DNA of 44,288 bases, from the NCBI RefSeq assembly GCF_004684935.1, contig NZ_SRJD01000024.1:1-44288 (forward strand), given 5' to 3'. The position numbers and the translations under genes are program-made. Positions 1 to 7,214 of this stretch are shown in pieces. This DNA comes from Sporolactobacillus shoreae. Its GTDB lineage: Bacteria > Bacillota > Bacilli > Bacillales > Sporolactobacillaceae. Every line of letters begins with the position of its first letter. Positions within the stretch are counted from its first letter, which is position 1. The notes beneath the pieces were generated by a model that was not told the origin of the DNA, did no database searches, and was given only the letters and a program-made list of their open reading frames with translations.

Positions 1-5
1 CATAC

Positions 6-24
6 AAAGGAGTGGCTCCTTTTT
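6..24 (+). terminator. Terminator of a gene left of the window
   Basis: A 7-bp stem (AAAGGAG / CTCCTTT) with a 3-nt loop runs directly into a T tract. The stem may extend beyond the left window edge. It probably ends transcription of an upstream gene that is not visible. Confidence 0.6.
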
Positions 25-366
25 CATTAATTTTAATCACCCAATCAGTGAAAATGAGAAAATCGTTACAACACTGAGTAAGTAAGCATTTTAGCTAATC
101 AAATAGATTGGCCGTGAATAATTCAGGATGGATGTTTCTTTTGTACTATTAATATTGTTAACGCTATCATTATAATGAAGTAGCAATAGTATTCTAATAT
201 GGAGCTAAAGAGACAAAGAGGCTAAAATCAATGAAATAAAATATGCGCCCCACATTTCGACAAAATTTTTGTGCAACTTGTTATATTCTTATGGGTGAAA
301 ATGATGAGCTATGGTCGCCCGTTTTTTTAGACCATTTGAAGGCTCTCACAGAAAGGATCTGCAGCT
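25..366. other. Intergenic stretch with no gene seen
   Basis: This is an AT-rich gap without a plausible coding frame. A TATATT at 282-287 upstream of the small membrane-protein gene could be a -10 element, but no good -35 accompanies it. ATGGTC (near 310) and GACCAT (near 329) form a short inverted repeat around a T tract, which may be a weak hairpin. I see nothing else that I can support. Confidence 0.4.
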
Positions 367-588
367 ATGACAATGACAAACCGCAAAAATAAAAGCACGC
401 TGAATCAGGTTATAGGAAGTGTTGTGATCCTGATTGGTTGGCTTATTTTAATCGCCGACATCATCGGATCAGTCGTGCTATGGACATTGTCTCAGAATTT
501 AATCGTTATTGTTTCAGGAATTTTAATTGCTCTGGGAGCTTTGTTCAATATTTACCTTTTCTCAAAAGAGAAATCGAGAGACGAGTAG
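367..588 (+). CDS. Small two-helix membrane protein
   Basis: This 73-residue protein has a basic N-terminus and two hydrophobic segments (about residues 14-36 and 42-63), then a charged tail ending KEKSRDE. It is probably a small integral membrane protein with both ends in the cytoplasm. AAGGAT lies nine bases before the ATG. The stop codon abuts the ribosome binding site of the carbonic anhydrase gene, so the two are probably co-transcribed. I do not recognise a named family and assign no function. It is likely real because of its spacing, its ribosome binding site and its coherent membrane topology. Confidence 0.6.
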   Translation: MTMTNRKNKSTLNQVIGSVVILIGWLILIADIIGSVVLWTLSQNLIVIVSGILIALGALFNIYLFSKEKSRDE

Positions 589-600
589 GTGGCTGACATG

Positions 601-1122
601 ATGTATCGATACGGGAAGCATTTTCCTAAAGTAGATTCGAGTGCCTTCATTGCTCAGGGAGCTCGAATTATTGGGGAGGTGGAACTGGAGGCAAATACGT
701 CCGTCTGGTTCAATGCGGTCTTGAGAGGCGATGAGGCGGGCATTTTCATCGGTGAAGGATCGAATATTCAGGACGGGGCCGTCGTGCATGTGGACAAGAA
801 CAGCCCCGTGAGAGTTGGTAAAAATGTAACCGTTGGCCACAATGTCACCCTGCATGGGTGTACGGTGGAGGACGGGGCTCTGATCGGAATGGGCGCAACG
901 ATTTTGAATGGAGCCGTCATCGGACGTGGGGCTCTGGTGGCTGCTGGGGCACTCGTTCTGGAAAATCAGGTTGTTGAAGCGGGGACACTTGTTGCCGGGG
1001 TACCGGCCAAGATGCGGAGAGAACTGACGGAAGAAAATAAGGCTTATCTGAAATATGATGCGGAGCACTATATCGAGCAGGCGAGACGATACATGGATAT
1101 GAGGGTGGGCGACGAGGATTAA
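601..1122 (+). CDS. Gamma-class carbonic anhydrase family protein
   Basis: A left-handed beta-helix protein of about 173 residues. It shows the hexapeptide-repeat pattern throughout (IIGEVELEANTSVW, ALIGMGATIL, ALVAAGALV) and the C-terminal LVAGVPAKMRREL seen in the YrdA/PaaY/Cam family. The metal-ligand histidines are present in VVHVD, VGHNVTLHG and nearby. Family members are Zn/Fe/Co carbonic anhydrases or related trimeric proteins of unclear activity. A GTG at 589 opens the frame, but AGGTGG at 587-592 is better read as the ribosome binding site, serving ATG 598 (5-nt gap) or ATG 601 (8-nt gap); I chose 601. It is probably translated from the same message as the small membrane protein upstream. 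The physiological substrate cannot be read from sequence. Confidence 0.88.
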   Translation: MYRYGKHFPKVDSSAFIAQGARIIGEVELEANTSVWFNAVLRGDEAGIFIGEGSNIQDGAVVHVDKNSPVRVGKNVTVGHNVTLHGCTVEDGALIGMGATILNGAVIGRGALVAAGALVLENQVVEAGTLVAGVPAKMRRELTEENKAYLKYDAEHYIEQARRYMDMRVGDED

Positions 1123-1129
1123 AAGAGAT

Positions 1130-1558
1130 TTATTCTATATTCTGTTCCATCTGCATTCTGATCTCCTTGATAATCATCGCGACACAGTCCCTGATCGGTA
1201 TATCTGAGGTGCAGGGAATACTGATTTTAGGATGATGAAGGGGTATCAGATATTTTCGGCATGAAAGATCTGTGAAGGCATGAACCATTGACCTTGTGAT
1301 TTCGCCCTGGATGGAACCAGGCTCAATGATGCCGATCGGAGCGATCATGCCATCGATCGACTCGCGGCGGCAGAAGGAGCAGAACCCCTTTTCACCGCTG
1401 ATTCCCATGTCCGCCCCGGCACGCACCATTTTCGATGTAGCAAATGTGTTGGTCCCGAGGGCGATGATGGTCAGGTCTTGCGGCAGCTCCTGGCGAATTT
1501 TTCTGATCAATGACTGGCCAAGCCCCGCACCTTGGCCATCAAGCACTGCTATTTTCAT
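1130..1558 (-). CDS. DUF3842 family protein
   Basis: This 142-residue protein opens with MKIAVLDGQGAGLGQSL, a nucleotide-binding-like glycine-rich start typical of DUF3842. It has a cysteine pair (FCSFC, about residues 61-64) and further cysteines at CRKY, PCTSD and RDCVA, which suggests metal or redox sensitivity. It is convergent with the carbonic anhydrase gene (7-nt gap) and divergent from hypB, with which it shares the 1559-1673 region containing a 16-bp palindrome. In my recollection DUF3842 genes often neighbour metal or hydrogenase maturation genes. No reaction is known to me. Confidence 0.75.
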   Translation of the reverse strand: MKIAVLDGQGAGLGQSLIRKIRQELPQDLTIIALGTNTFATSKMVRAGADMGISGEKGFCSFCRRESIDGMIAPIGIIEPGSIQGEITRSMVHAFTDLSCRKYLIPLHHPKISIPCTSDIPIRDCVAMIIKEIRMQMEQNIE

Positions 1559-1572
1559 TTCTCAATCCTCTC

Positions 1573-1588
1573 TGACAAACGGTTGTCA
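1573..1588. promoter_or_regulatory. Palindrome between DUF3842 and hypB, possible operator
   Basis: TGACAAACGGTTGTCA is a 16-bp palindrome with one mismatched pair, in the shared upstream region of two divergent genes. The half-site TTGTC/GACAA reappears at 2356-2360 and 2376-2380 around the promoter candidate in front of cbiM. This suggests a common regulator, possibly metal-responsive, but no regulator is encoded nearby. Confidence 0.35.
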
Positions 1589-1673
1589 CAAAATTTATTA
1601 CGCGCTTACTTTTTATTATTATATAATAGGAGACAGTTGATTTCCTCATCTGATTTTTTTGGAGGCACGGATC

Positions 1674-2336
1674 ATGAACACAATTAAAGTCGTCAAACAG
1701 CTCCTGGAGTGGAACGAGGACTGTAGTAATGACGTTAAAGAGGTACTGAACGAGAAAAAAGTTTTCGCGATTAATATCATGGCCGCTCCCGGTGCCGGGA
1801 AGACAAGCCTGATTATCAAACTGATTGAGAAACTGCAGCCGCGCTACAAGGTGGCGGTGATTGAAGGCGACATTGCAGGGCAGGTCGACGCGGAAAAGCT
1901 GGATCAGCTCGGTGTGCCGGTCGTGCAGCTTAATACCAGCGGAGCATGCCATATTGAGGCTATGTCGATGAAAAAGATGCTCGGCTATTTTGACCTGGAT
2001 GACATTGATGTGCTTTTTATTGAAAATGTCGGCAATCTTGTTTGCCCGGCGGAGTTTGAAGTCGGCGAAGACATGAAAATCGGCTTGGTCAGTATTCCTG
2101 AAGGTGACGATAAAGTCGTCAAATATCCGCTCCTTTTTTCCAAAGCGGACCTGGTTGTTCTGAATAAATATGATATGATGCGGTTCTTCGACTTCAACGA
2201 TCAGCAGGTGGAAGAAGATGTGCGCGGGTTGAATGCGCAGGCGAAGGTTTTTCGGACCTCCTGCCAGGCTGAAGATGGAATTGACGCTCTTTATGAAGAA
2301 ATCGCCGGAAGAGTGGGCAAAAAAGTGACAGAATGA
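1674..2336 (+). CDS. hypB: HypB, nickel-insertion accessory GTPase
   Basis: A 220-residue SIMIBI-class GTPase. The P-loop is AAPGAGKTS (about residues 37-45). The HypB-specific metal-site motif SGACHIEAM (conserved Cys-His) and the ENVGNLVCPAEFEVGE motif are both present, as is the guanine-specificity element LNKYD. HypB delivers nickel to NiFe hydrogenase, or in some bacteria to urease, usually with HypA. This version lacks the histidine-rich N-terminal nickel store of some homologues. A TTG at 1659 opens the frame, but GGAGG at 1661-1665 lies eight bases before ATG 1674, so I start there. It sits just upstream of cbiMQO, which points to nickel handling. No hypA, hydrogenase or urease gene is in the window. 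Confidence 0.9.
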   Translation: MNTIKVVKQLLEWNEDCSNDVKEVLNEKKVFAINIMAAPGAGKTSLIIKLIEKLQPRYKVAVIEGDIAGQVDAEKLDQLGVPVVQLNTSGACHIEAMSMKKMLGYFDLDDIDVLFIENVGNLVCPAEFEVGEDMKIGLVSIPEGDDKVVKYPLLFSKADLVVLNKYDMMRFFDFNDQQVEEDVRGLNAQAKVFRTSCQAEDGIDALYEEIAGRVGKKVTE

Positions 2337-2346
2337 CAGATTCCCT

Positions 2347-2375
2347 TTACAAAGGTTGTCTGATTGCGTTAGTAT
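2347..2375 (+). promoter_or_regulatory. Sigma-A-like promoter before the cbi leader
   Basis: TTTACA at 2347-2352 and TAGTAT at 2370-2375 are separated by exactly 17 nt, just after the hypB stop. A transcript from here would start near 2382 and enter the hairpin at 2444. The -10 lies between the inverted half-sites TTGTC (2356) and GACAA (2376). Confidence 0.45.
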
Positions 2376-2443
2376 GACAAATGCGGGTCACGAAGATCTG
2401 CGGATTTCAAAGCATGAAGAACGAAAAATACGATTGACAGAGC

Positions 2444-2509
2444 AGCCACGAAGGCTGATTGGCATCCGCTTCGCACGGATTTCGATTAGCGTTCGCGGCT
2501 TTTTATTTT
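2444..2509 (+). terminator. Long leader hairpin: terminator or attenuator before cbiM
   Basis: Arms 2444-2468 and 2476-2500 pair along 25 positions with about three mismatches and three G-U pairs. The loop is CTTCGCA and the 3' arm runs into TTTTTATTTT. It would end hypB transcription or a short leader transcript. CGGAT at 2401-2405 could alternatively pair with ATCCG at 2464-2468 and open the hairpin. Without the repeat inserted at 2510, the T tract would directly precede the cbiM ribosome binding site. Confidence 0.75.
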
Positions 2510-2693
2510 GGCTTTGTTAAACTTGTCTGTTGTTTTTCACTCCAGACGCTCGCTTTCCGCGGGCGATCCGTGAGCCTCCTCGCTCGTTGCCCTCGCTGTG
2601 GGGTCTCACTTGGCTCGCTGATCCCGCAGGAGTCTCGCGCCTTCCGCTCCAATGAACGGAGGGGCAAAAACAACATTGAATTTAAACATAGCC
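2510..2693 (-). repeat. MITE-like repeat, copy A, full length
   Basis: 184 bp with imperfect inverted ends: GGCTTTGTTAAAC on the left, and GGCTATGTTTAAA reading inward from the right. It is flanked on both sides by the 8-bp direct repeat TTTATTTT (2502-2509 and 2694-2701), as expected for a target-site duplication. It encodes no transposase. Its last 119 bp differ from copy D at only three positions by my count. Confidence 0.85.
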
Positions 2694-2720
2694 TTTATTT
2701 TAAAAGGAGGAGGCGCAATC

Positions 2721-3695
2721 ATGCATATTCCGGACAACTATCTGAGTCCGCAGACGTGTTTGGTCATGGGTGCTGCCATGGTTCCCGTACTTGCGGTTTC
2801 CGTCCGACGAGTGAAGACGAAGATGTCTGAAAGCAGGCTGCCATTGATTGGTGTCGGCGCGGCGCTTTCCTTTCTGATGATGATGTTCAACGTGCCGGTT
2901 CCGGGAGGTACCACGGCTCATGCTGTCGGCGGTACGTTGCTGGCGATTATTCTGGGTCCGGAGGCGGCGTGCCTGGCCATCGCCGCCGCACTGTTGATTC
3001 AAAGTCTGTTTTTTGGTGACGGCGGCATCCTGGCGCTTGGCGCCAATCTCTTCAATATGGCTTTTGTCATGCCTTTTGCGGGTTACGCCCTTTACCGGTT
3101 CCTTTCAATCTGGCTGAAATCGGAAAAAGGCCGGATGGTTGCCGCGGCCATTGCCGCCTATGTCGCAATCAATCTTGCCGCACTCTTTGCGGGCATTGAA
3201 TTCGGCATTCAGCCGTTGCTTTTTACAGATGCAAAAGGCCTGCCGCTATATTCACCCTATCCGCTTCAGGTCTCAATTCCTGCCATGCTGATTCCGCACC
3301 TGACCTTTGCGGGAGCCGCTGAAATCATTTTCACCACGGGTGTTCTCGCTTTTGTAGAAAAAGTTTCACCGGAGACTTTGCATCAATCCGGTCCTGTCGC
3401 CTATAAAAAAATGGCTGGACTCCTTCTTTTTCTGGTCATGCTGACGCCGCTCGGTCTGCTGGCCGCGGCGAGCGCCTGGGGGGAGTGGAACAAACAGGTT
3501 CTCAGCCGCTCGCTAGGCTACCTTCCTTCTGGGATGGCTCACGGATTTGACTATCGGGCGATGATGGCCGGCTATCGAATCAGCGGCATTCCGGAAAGCC
3601 TCGGCTATATCCTTTCAGCCGTTGCTGGCTGCGCCATCCTCATTATTGTCTTCAGAGTGATCCGATTTAAAAAGAAAAAAGATGTGCGGAGTTGA
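2721..3695 (+). CDS. cbiM: CbiM/NikM-type ECF nickel/cobalt transporter substrate-binding membrane subunit
   Basis: A 324-residue membrane protein beginning MHIPDNYLSP. The second-residue histidine is the metal ligand in NikM/CbiM proteins, and the family motif GGTTAHAVGG follows at about residues 74-83. After the CbiM domain (about 1-215), the C-terminal part has two more helices (about 230-255 and 295-315) flanking an extracellular segment. This resembles the CbiN/PDGLE-type domain often fused in Firmicutes. GGAGGAGG sits seven to eight bases before ATG 2721; earlier in-frame starts lie inside a repeat element and are not credible. It is the first gene of cbiMQO and brings Ni(II) or Co(II) across the membrane. 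The adjacent hypB argues for nickel. Confidence 0.92.
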   Translation: MHIPDNYLSPQTCLVMGAAMVPVLAVSVRRVKTKMSESRLPLIGVGAALSFLMMMFNVPVPGGTTAHAVGGTLLAIILGPEAACLAIAAALLIQSLFFGDGGILALGANLFNMAFVMPFAGYALYRFLSIWLKSEKGRMVAAAIAAYVAINLAALFAGIEFGIQPLLFTDAKGLPLYSPYPLQVSIPAMLIPHLTFAGAAEIIFTTGVLAFVEKVSPETLHQSGPVAYKKMAGLLLFLVMLTPLGLLAAASAWGEWNKQVLSRSLGYLPSGMAHGFDYRAMMAGYRISGIPESLGYILSAVAGCAILIIVFRVIRFKKKKDVRS

Positions 3696-3703
3696 AACAT
3701 GAA

Positions 3704-4498
3704 ATGGAGTTTCCTGAATGGCTGACCCGGAATGATGATTACATACCTGACGGGAAAAGAGCCTCATTCATTGAAAAAAATATTAAGGGCCTTGCGGAAA
3801 TCCTTGCCGGTCTCAGGAGCAGGAGAAGAAGTGGCGGTATCCTGAACCGGGTGCAGCCGAGAGTTAAGCTTCCAGCCGTGGTTTTTTTGATTTTCCTTGT
3901 GTCACTGAGTAGGAGTCCTTCATTTGTCTGGCTGGTCTCCGTCAGTCTGTTGGTATTACTGAGTGTTCTACCGACTCAGCTCCTGAAAAGAATACTCGCG
4001 CTCGGTGTCATGTCGGCGTTGTTCACGTTTGTTACCCTTCTGCCAGCTCTGTTATTCGGCTTCAGCAATCATATTGAACTGATTGTGGCCAAGGTCTGGT
4101 TGACCGTTTCTTTTTCAGGCCTGCTGGCGCTTTCCACGTCCTGGTATGAAATGACCGGTGCATTGAAATTTTTTCATATGCCGGATCTTTTCATTCTGAT
4201 TCTTGACATTACCCTGAAGTACATCGCGGTTCTAGGAGATTTTGCGCTCGCCATGTTTTATGCGTTAAAGATACGTTCTGTCGGGCACTCGGAAAAGGGC
4301 GCGCAGTCTTTAGCAGGGATCGCGGGGACCCTTTTTCTCAAATCAAAAACCATGGCTGACGATTTGTTTGATGCCATGACCTGTAGAGGATTCACGGGGA
4401 CATACAAAAGAAGAATGAGGCCGGCTTTTCATCTGGCAGACGACATATGCTTTGTATTTATCGGCTTGCTCATTGCGGCCTTTTTCATTTTTGAGTGA
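3704..4498 (+). CDS. cbiQ: CbiQ, ECF transporter T component
   Basis: A membrane protein of about 264 residues with helices near residues 50-100, 105-165 and 240-260. The coupling-helix region (ALKIRSVGHSEKG and DAMTCRGFTG) is characteristic of CbiQ/EcfT and docks on the CbiO ATPase. A TTG at 3692 would overlap the cbiM stop. ATG 3704 lies twelve bases after GCGGAG and is my preferred start, but TTG 3692 remains possible. It is translationally linked to cbiM and followed 12 nt later by cbiO. Confidence 0.88.
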   Translation: MEFPEWLTRNDDYIPDGKRASFIEKNIKGLAEILAGLRSRRRSGGILNRVQPRVKLPAVVFLIFLVSLSRSPSFVWLVSVSLLVLLSVLPTQLLKRILALGVMSALFTFVTLLPALLFGFSNHIELIVAKVWLTVSFSGLLALSTSWYEMTGALKFFHMPDLFILILDITLKYIAVLGDFALAMFYALKIRSVGHSEKGAQSLAGIAGTLFLKSKTMADDLFDAMTCRGFTGTYKRRMRPAFHLADDICFVFIGLLIAAFFIFE

Positions 4499-4510
4499 GG
4501 ATGAGAAAAA

Positions 4511-5239
4511 GTGATTGAACTGAAAAACATATCTTATGCCTATCCCAATCAGTCTCAGGCGCTCAGCGATGTATCCCTCCGAGTCGAACAGGGTGAAGCG
4601 ATCGCTCTGATTGGAGCCAACGGAAGCGGTAAGTCGACACTGATGAAGCTGATCAACGGACTGATCCTGGCAGATTCTGGGGAGTACCTGTTTCATGGTA
4701 CGGCGATTAACGCAAAAAAGTTGAAAGATAAAAAGTTTGCGAGGCAGTTTCATAAAAAGGTCGGCTTTATTTTTCAGAATCCGGACACCCAGTTGTTCTG
4801 CAGCAGCGTCCATGATGAGATCGCGTTCGGACTGAATCAGATGGGCATGGCTGAATCGGAGGTCAGGCAAAGAGTCGAAGACACGATGGAACTGCTTCAG
4901 ATCAGTGAACTGTCAGACAGAGAGCCTTATCACCTGAGCGGAGGTGAAAAGAAGCGTGTCGCGATCGCTGCGGCAGTGGCACTTAATCCCGACGTCTATG
5001 TTTTTGACGAGCCGATGAATAACTTGGATCCAAAAACCAAACGCTTTCTTCGTCAGTTTATGATTAGACTGAATCAATCAGGCAAAACCATTATTTGCTC
5101 CACACACGATTTTGCCTATGTGGACGGCATTTTCCAACAAGCCGCTGTTTTCTCCGCCAGTCACCGGTTGATCCGGGTTGATGATTATGAAAAAGTCATG
5201 CGGGACAAGGACTTTTTAGTTGAGCAGAATATCATTTAG
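4511..5239 (+). CDS. cbiO: CbiO, ECF transporter ATPase
   Basis: A 242-residue ABC ATPase. Walker A is GANGSGKST (about residues 34-42), the Q-loop is FQNPD, the signature is LSGGEKKR (about 137-144), Walker B is VYVFDEP, and the H-loop is CSTHD. It powers CbiM/CbiQ metal uptake. It starts with GTG at 4511, ten bases after GAGG; there is no nearby in-frame ATG. It is the last gene of the operon, and its stop is 7 nt from the end of the convergent potassium-channel gene with no clear terminator between them. Confidence 0.93.
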   Translation: MIELKNISYAYPNQSQALSDVSLRVEQGEAIALIGANGSGKSTLMKLINGLILADSGEYLFHGTAINAKKLKDKKFARQFHKKVGFIFQNPDTQLFCSSVHDEIAFGLNQMGMAESEVRQRVEDTMELLQISELSDREPYHLSGGEKKRVAIAAAVALNPDVYVFDEPMNNLDPKTKRFLRQFMIRLNQSGKTIICSTHDFAYVDGIFQQAAVFSASHRLIRVDDYEKVMRDKDFLVEQNII

Positions 5240-5246
5240 TCCGTCC

Positions 5247-6008
5247 TCATTTTTTCCTGTCCGGTTTGTTTGACTGCTTGTTTAAATGATTGACCTGATC
5301 GGATAAGTGATCAACCTTCCTGGATAGTTCATCGATCGTCACAATGAGCTTTTTGAGATCTGCTTCATCGGTGCCCTCATGCTCTTTGGTGACCGTGAAA
5401 AAATCAGTAATGGTACTGGTTAACAAACCGATAAAACCGATACCGCCAATCATTAGGATGGACGCAATAATTTTTCCGACAAATGTCCGTGGATAGATAT
5501 CCCCGTAACCGACCGTTGTTGCCGTAGTGATCGCCCACCAGAGTGCATTGGACAAAGATATTTTTTCCACCATCGAGTAGAGTAGGGCACTCAGTACCAG
5601 AATAACCACACTGATTGAAAATAAATAGATAACACCTGTGGAATAAATGAATTGATGAATGCTGCCGGTGAACTTTCCATCAATACCAAGAACCACAAAT
5701 ATGTGATGGTAACGCAGGATGCGAACAATTCTGGCCAATCGAAAAATGACGAAAAGCGGATGCATGGGGATAAGTCCCAGAAGATCAAATGCATTTTCGA
5801 TCAAGAAGTGTTTTTTGTCCTGAGCGGTGAACAATCTGACACAGTAATCAATGACAAATAGCAGAAGGATGCCGTTATTGATGTCGTTATAGGGGAAATC
5901 AATCATACTTATCTTATGAAAAAAAGAAAATAAGACTAAAGTAACGGACGACAATATTAAAAGAACAACGATGAGGTGATACATGAATATGAGTTTATTT
6001 TTCGCCAT
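5247..6008 (-). CDS. Voltage-gated-like potassium channel
   Basis: A 253-residue ion-transport protein with about six helices. The S4-like segment FRLARIVRILRYH has arginines every third residue (voltage-sensor pattern). The pore loop carries the K+ filter TTVGYGD (about residues 165-171) followed by the last helix. The C-terminus (about 205-253) is charged and predicted coiled coil (LIVTIDELSRKVDHLSDQV), probably for tetramer assembly, and there is no RCK/TrkA-N domain. It would conduct K+ across the cytoplasmic membrane. It is a single gene, convergent with cbiO. Substrate selectivity is confident from the filter; gating is inferred. Confidence 0.9.
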   Translation of the reverse strand: MAKNKLIFMYHLIVVLLILSSVTLVLFSFFHKISMIDFPYNDINNGILLLFVIDYCVRLFTAQDKKHFLIENAFDLLGLIPMHPLFVIFRLARIVRILRYHHIFVVLGIDGKFTGSIHQFIYSTGVIYLFSISVVILVLSALLYSMVEKISLSNALWWAITTATTVGYGDIYPRTFVGKIIASILMIGGIGFIGLLTSTITDFFTVTKEHEGTDEADLKKLIVTIDELSRKVDHLSDQVNHLNKQSNKPDRKK

Positions 6009-6190
6009 GATTATTTCTTCCTTTTAATGGATCAATAATTCCACAAACAATAATACGTCAATGATTGGATCAATAAGGGGTGAATGGCCCAAATTAGATG
6101 GTGCCGTAATAAGTAGAGGAACGGATCGATGTCCTTGTTAATAGATTTCCTATATTAATGAAAACGTATCCATTTTCTCCGGAAATTTTC

Positions 6191-6199
6191 TGATATAAT
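6191..6199 (+). promoter_or_regulatory. Extended -10 promoter element
   Basis: TGATATAAT fits the TGnTATAAT extended -10 with no clear -35. It lies about 87 bases upstream of the membrane-protein gene at 6286. The following A tract and GGGAGACGATGTC closely resemble the promoter and start region at 6842-6873. After it, ATG-TCG-TAG (6215) forms a trivial two-codon frame. Confidence 0.45.
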
Positions 6200-6285
6200 A
6201 AAAAAAGGGAGACGATGTCGTAGAACAGTTTCGAGAGTAACGAGTCGCTGTTCAGTTGTAGCCAGCTCTTGTTGGGAGGGTGAGC

Positions 6286-6765
6286 ATGCTTGGGCATTTA
6301 GGATTTTCATCTATCGGGCTGATCTATATGTTAATGCTGGAAGTACCCAACATCATGTGGGCACGGTATAAATCGGAGGGCTATGAGCCTTCAGATGAAA
6401 ACAAAGTTCTGCTCGTGTTTGAGCGCGCCGGGCAAGTGCTGTGCACAATGACGATATTGTTTTTCAGCGACTACAGCCCGCATTCGTTCGAACCGTGGAC
6501 TGTATGGTTGTTTGTATCCTCTTTGCTGATGATTTTGTATGAAATCAACTGGATACGATACTTCCGGAGCAAACAAACGGTCATTGATTTTTATCGCAGT
6601 TTTCTCGGAATACCCGTGCCGGGGGCGTTGTTACCCGTAGTGGCTTTTCTTTTGCTCGGAATATACGGCAAAGTTATTTGGCTGATCGTTTCGGCGATCA
6701 TTCTCGGTATCGGTCACATCGGGATACATTTACAACACATAAAGAGTTTAAATGGAAAAAAATGA
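6286..6765 (+). CDS. Membrane protein of unknown function
   Basis: A 159-residue protein with four predicted membrane segments (about residues 5-22, 45-65, 72-92 and 108-150). An IMWARYKSEGYEP motif follows the first helix, and it ends in the basic tail NGKK. GGGAGG at 6274-6279 gives ATG 6286 a 6-nt gap; the upstream GTG at 6280 abuts the ribosome binding site and is rejected. An extended -10 promoter candidate lies upstream. I do not recognise the family. Confidence 0.7.
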   Translation: MLGHLGFSSIGLIYMLMLEVPNIMWARYKSEGYEPSDENKVLLVFERAGQVLCTMTILFFSDYSPHSFEPWTVWLFVSSLLMILYEINWIRYFRSKQTVIDFYRSFLGIPVPGALLPVVAFLLLGIYGKVIWLIVSAIILGIGHIGIHLQHIKSLNGKK

Positions 6766-6841
6766 TTGGTCGCCTCAAAAGCGACCACGCCCACGCGAAA
6801 GACGGTTGATGGCAAAAACGCACCCAATTTATTCAAAATTT

Positions 6842-6850
6842 TGATATAAT
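6842..6850 (+). promoter_or_regulatory. Extended -10 promoter element
   Basis: TGATATAAT matches the extended -10 consensus, 24 bases before the GTG start at 6874. No clear -35 is visible. The short leader reads into GGGAG and the start codon. Confidence 0.5.
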
Positions 6851-6873
6851 AAAAAAAACGGGAGATGATGTCC

Positions 6874-7164
6874 GTGAAAATTTTTTTGTTCGGACTTGGT
6901 TTAAGTGCACTTTTACTGATCATCGGTGTTCTCACGCCTTACCATTTGATTCTTGCCGGAATCACCGGATTAATCGCCTTGGCCTGTTTACTGATCGTTG
7001 GTCTTTTGTCGGAGACATTTGTCAGCGGGGATCGGAATCGTGCCAATTACTGGACGGAAACCCCAAAAGACAGGGGAGAGCGGGTCGGCTCCAGTCTGCG
7101 GTTCTTCCTTTTCGGATTGCCGTTTCTTGCGCCCTGCATCCTGCTGTTTGCTTTATATCATTAA
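6874..7164 (+). CDS. Small membrane protein, possibly DUF5316
   Basis: A 96-residue protein with two closely spaced N-terminal helices (about residues 2-20 and 23-45), a conserved-looking polar stretch SGDRNRANYWTETPKDRGER (about 50-69), and a C-terminal helix (about 74-95). The GDR-R-N-TET-R pattern recalls DUF5316, but I am not certain. GGGAG at 6860-6864 favours GTG 6874 (9-nt gap) over ATG 6865 or 6868. It is expressed from its own extended -10 promoter and followed by a strong terminator, so it is probably monocistronic. Function unknown. Confidence 0.65.
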   Translation: MKIFLFGLGLSALLLIIGVLTPYHLILAGITGLIALACLLIVGLLSETFVSGDRNRANYWTETPKDRGERVGSSLRFFLFGLPFLAPCILLFALYH

Positions 7165-7184
7165 CGTCAAATTCTTACCCTTCG

Positions 7185-7214
7185 AAAATCCTCGCTTGCG
7201 CTGAGGATTTTTTT
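7185..7214 (+). terminator. Terminator after the 96-residue membrane protein
   Basis: AAAATCCTC (7185-7193) pairs with GAGGATTTT (7203-7211) around GCTTGCGCT, followed by T's. It is a strong intrinsic terminator. The sequence after its T tract resembles that after the terminator at 21093, which marks the head of the subtype-2 repeats. Confidence 0.85.

Noticed and set aside
562-1068. Long minus-strand frame opposite the carbonic anhydrase gene
   Set aside because: It is antisense to a well-supported gene and has no ribosome binding site or family match.
2372-2399. NikR operator (GTATGA-N16-TCATAC)
   Set aside because: GTATGA is present at 2372-2377, but the second half-site is missing at the required distance.
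2459-2830. Frame through the MITE copy A as a gene
   Set aside because: It is made of the repeat and overlaps the cbiM start region; similar frames in copies B, C, D and E are by-products of the GC-rich core.
6215-6223. Minimal ATG-TCG-TAG leader peptide
   Set aside because: It is probably a relic of the duplicated leader module; two codons give no testable signal.
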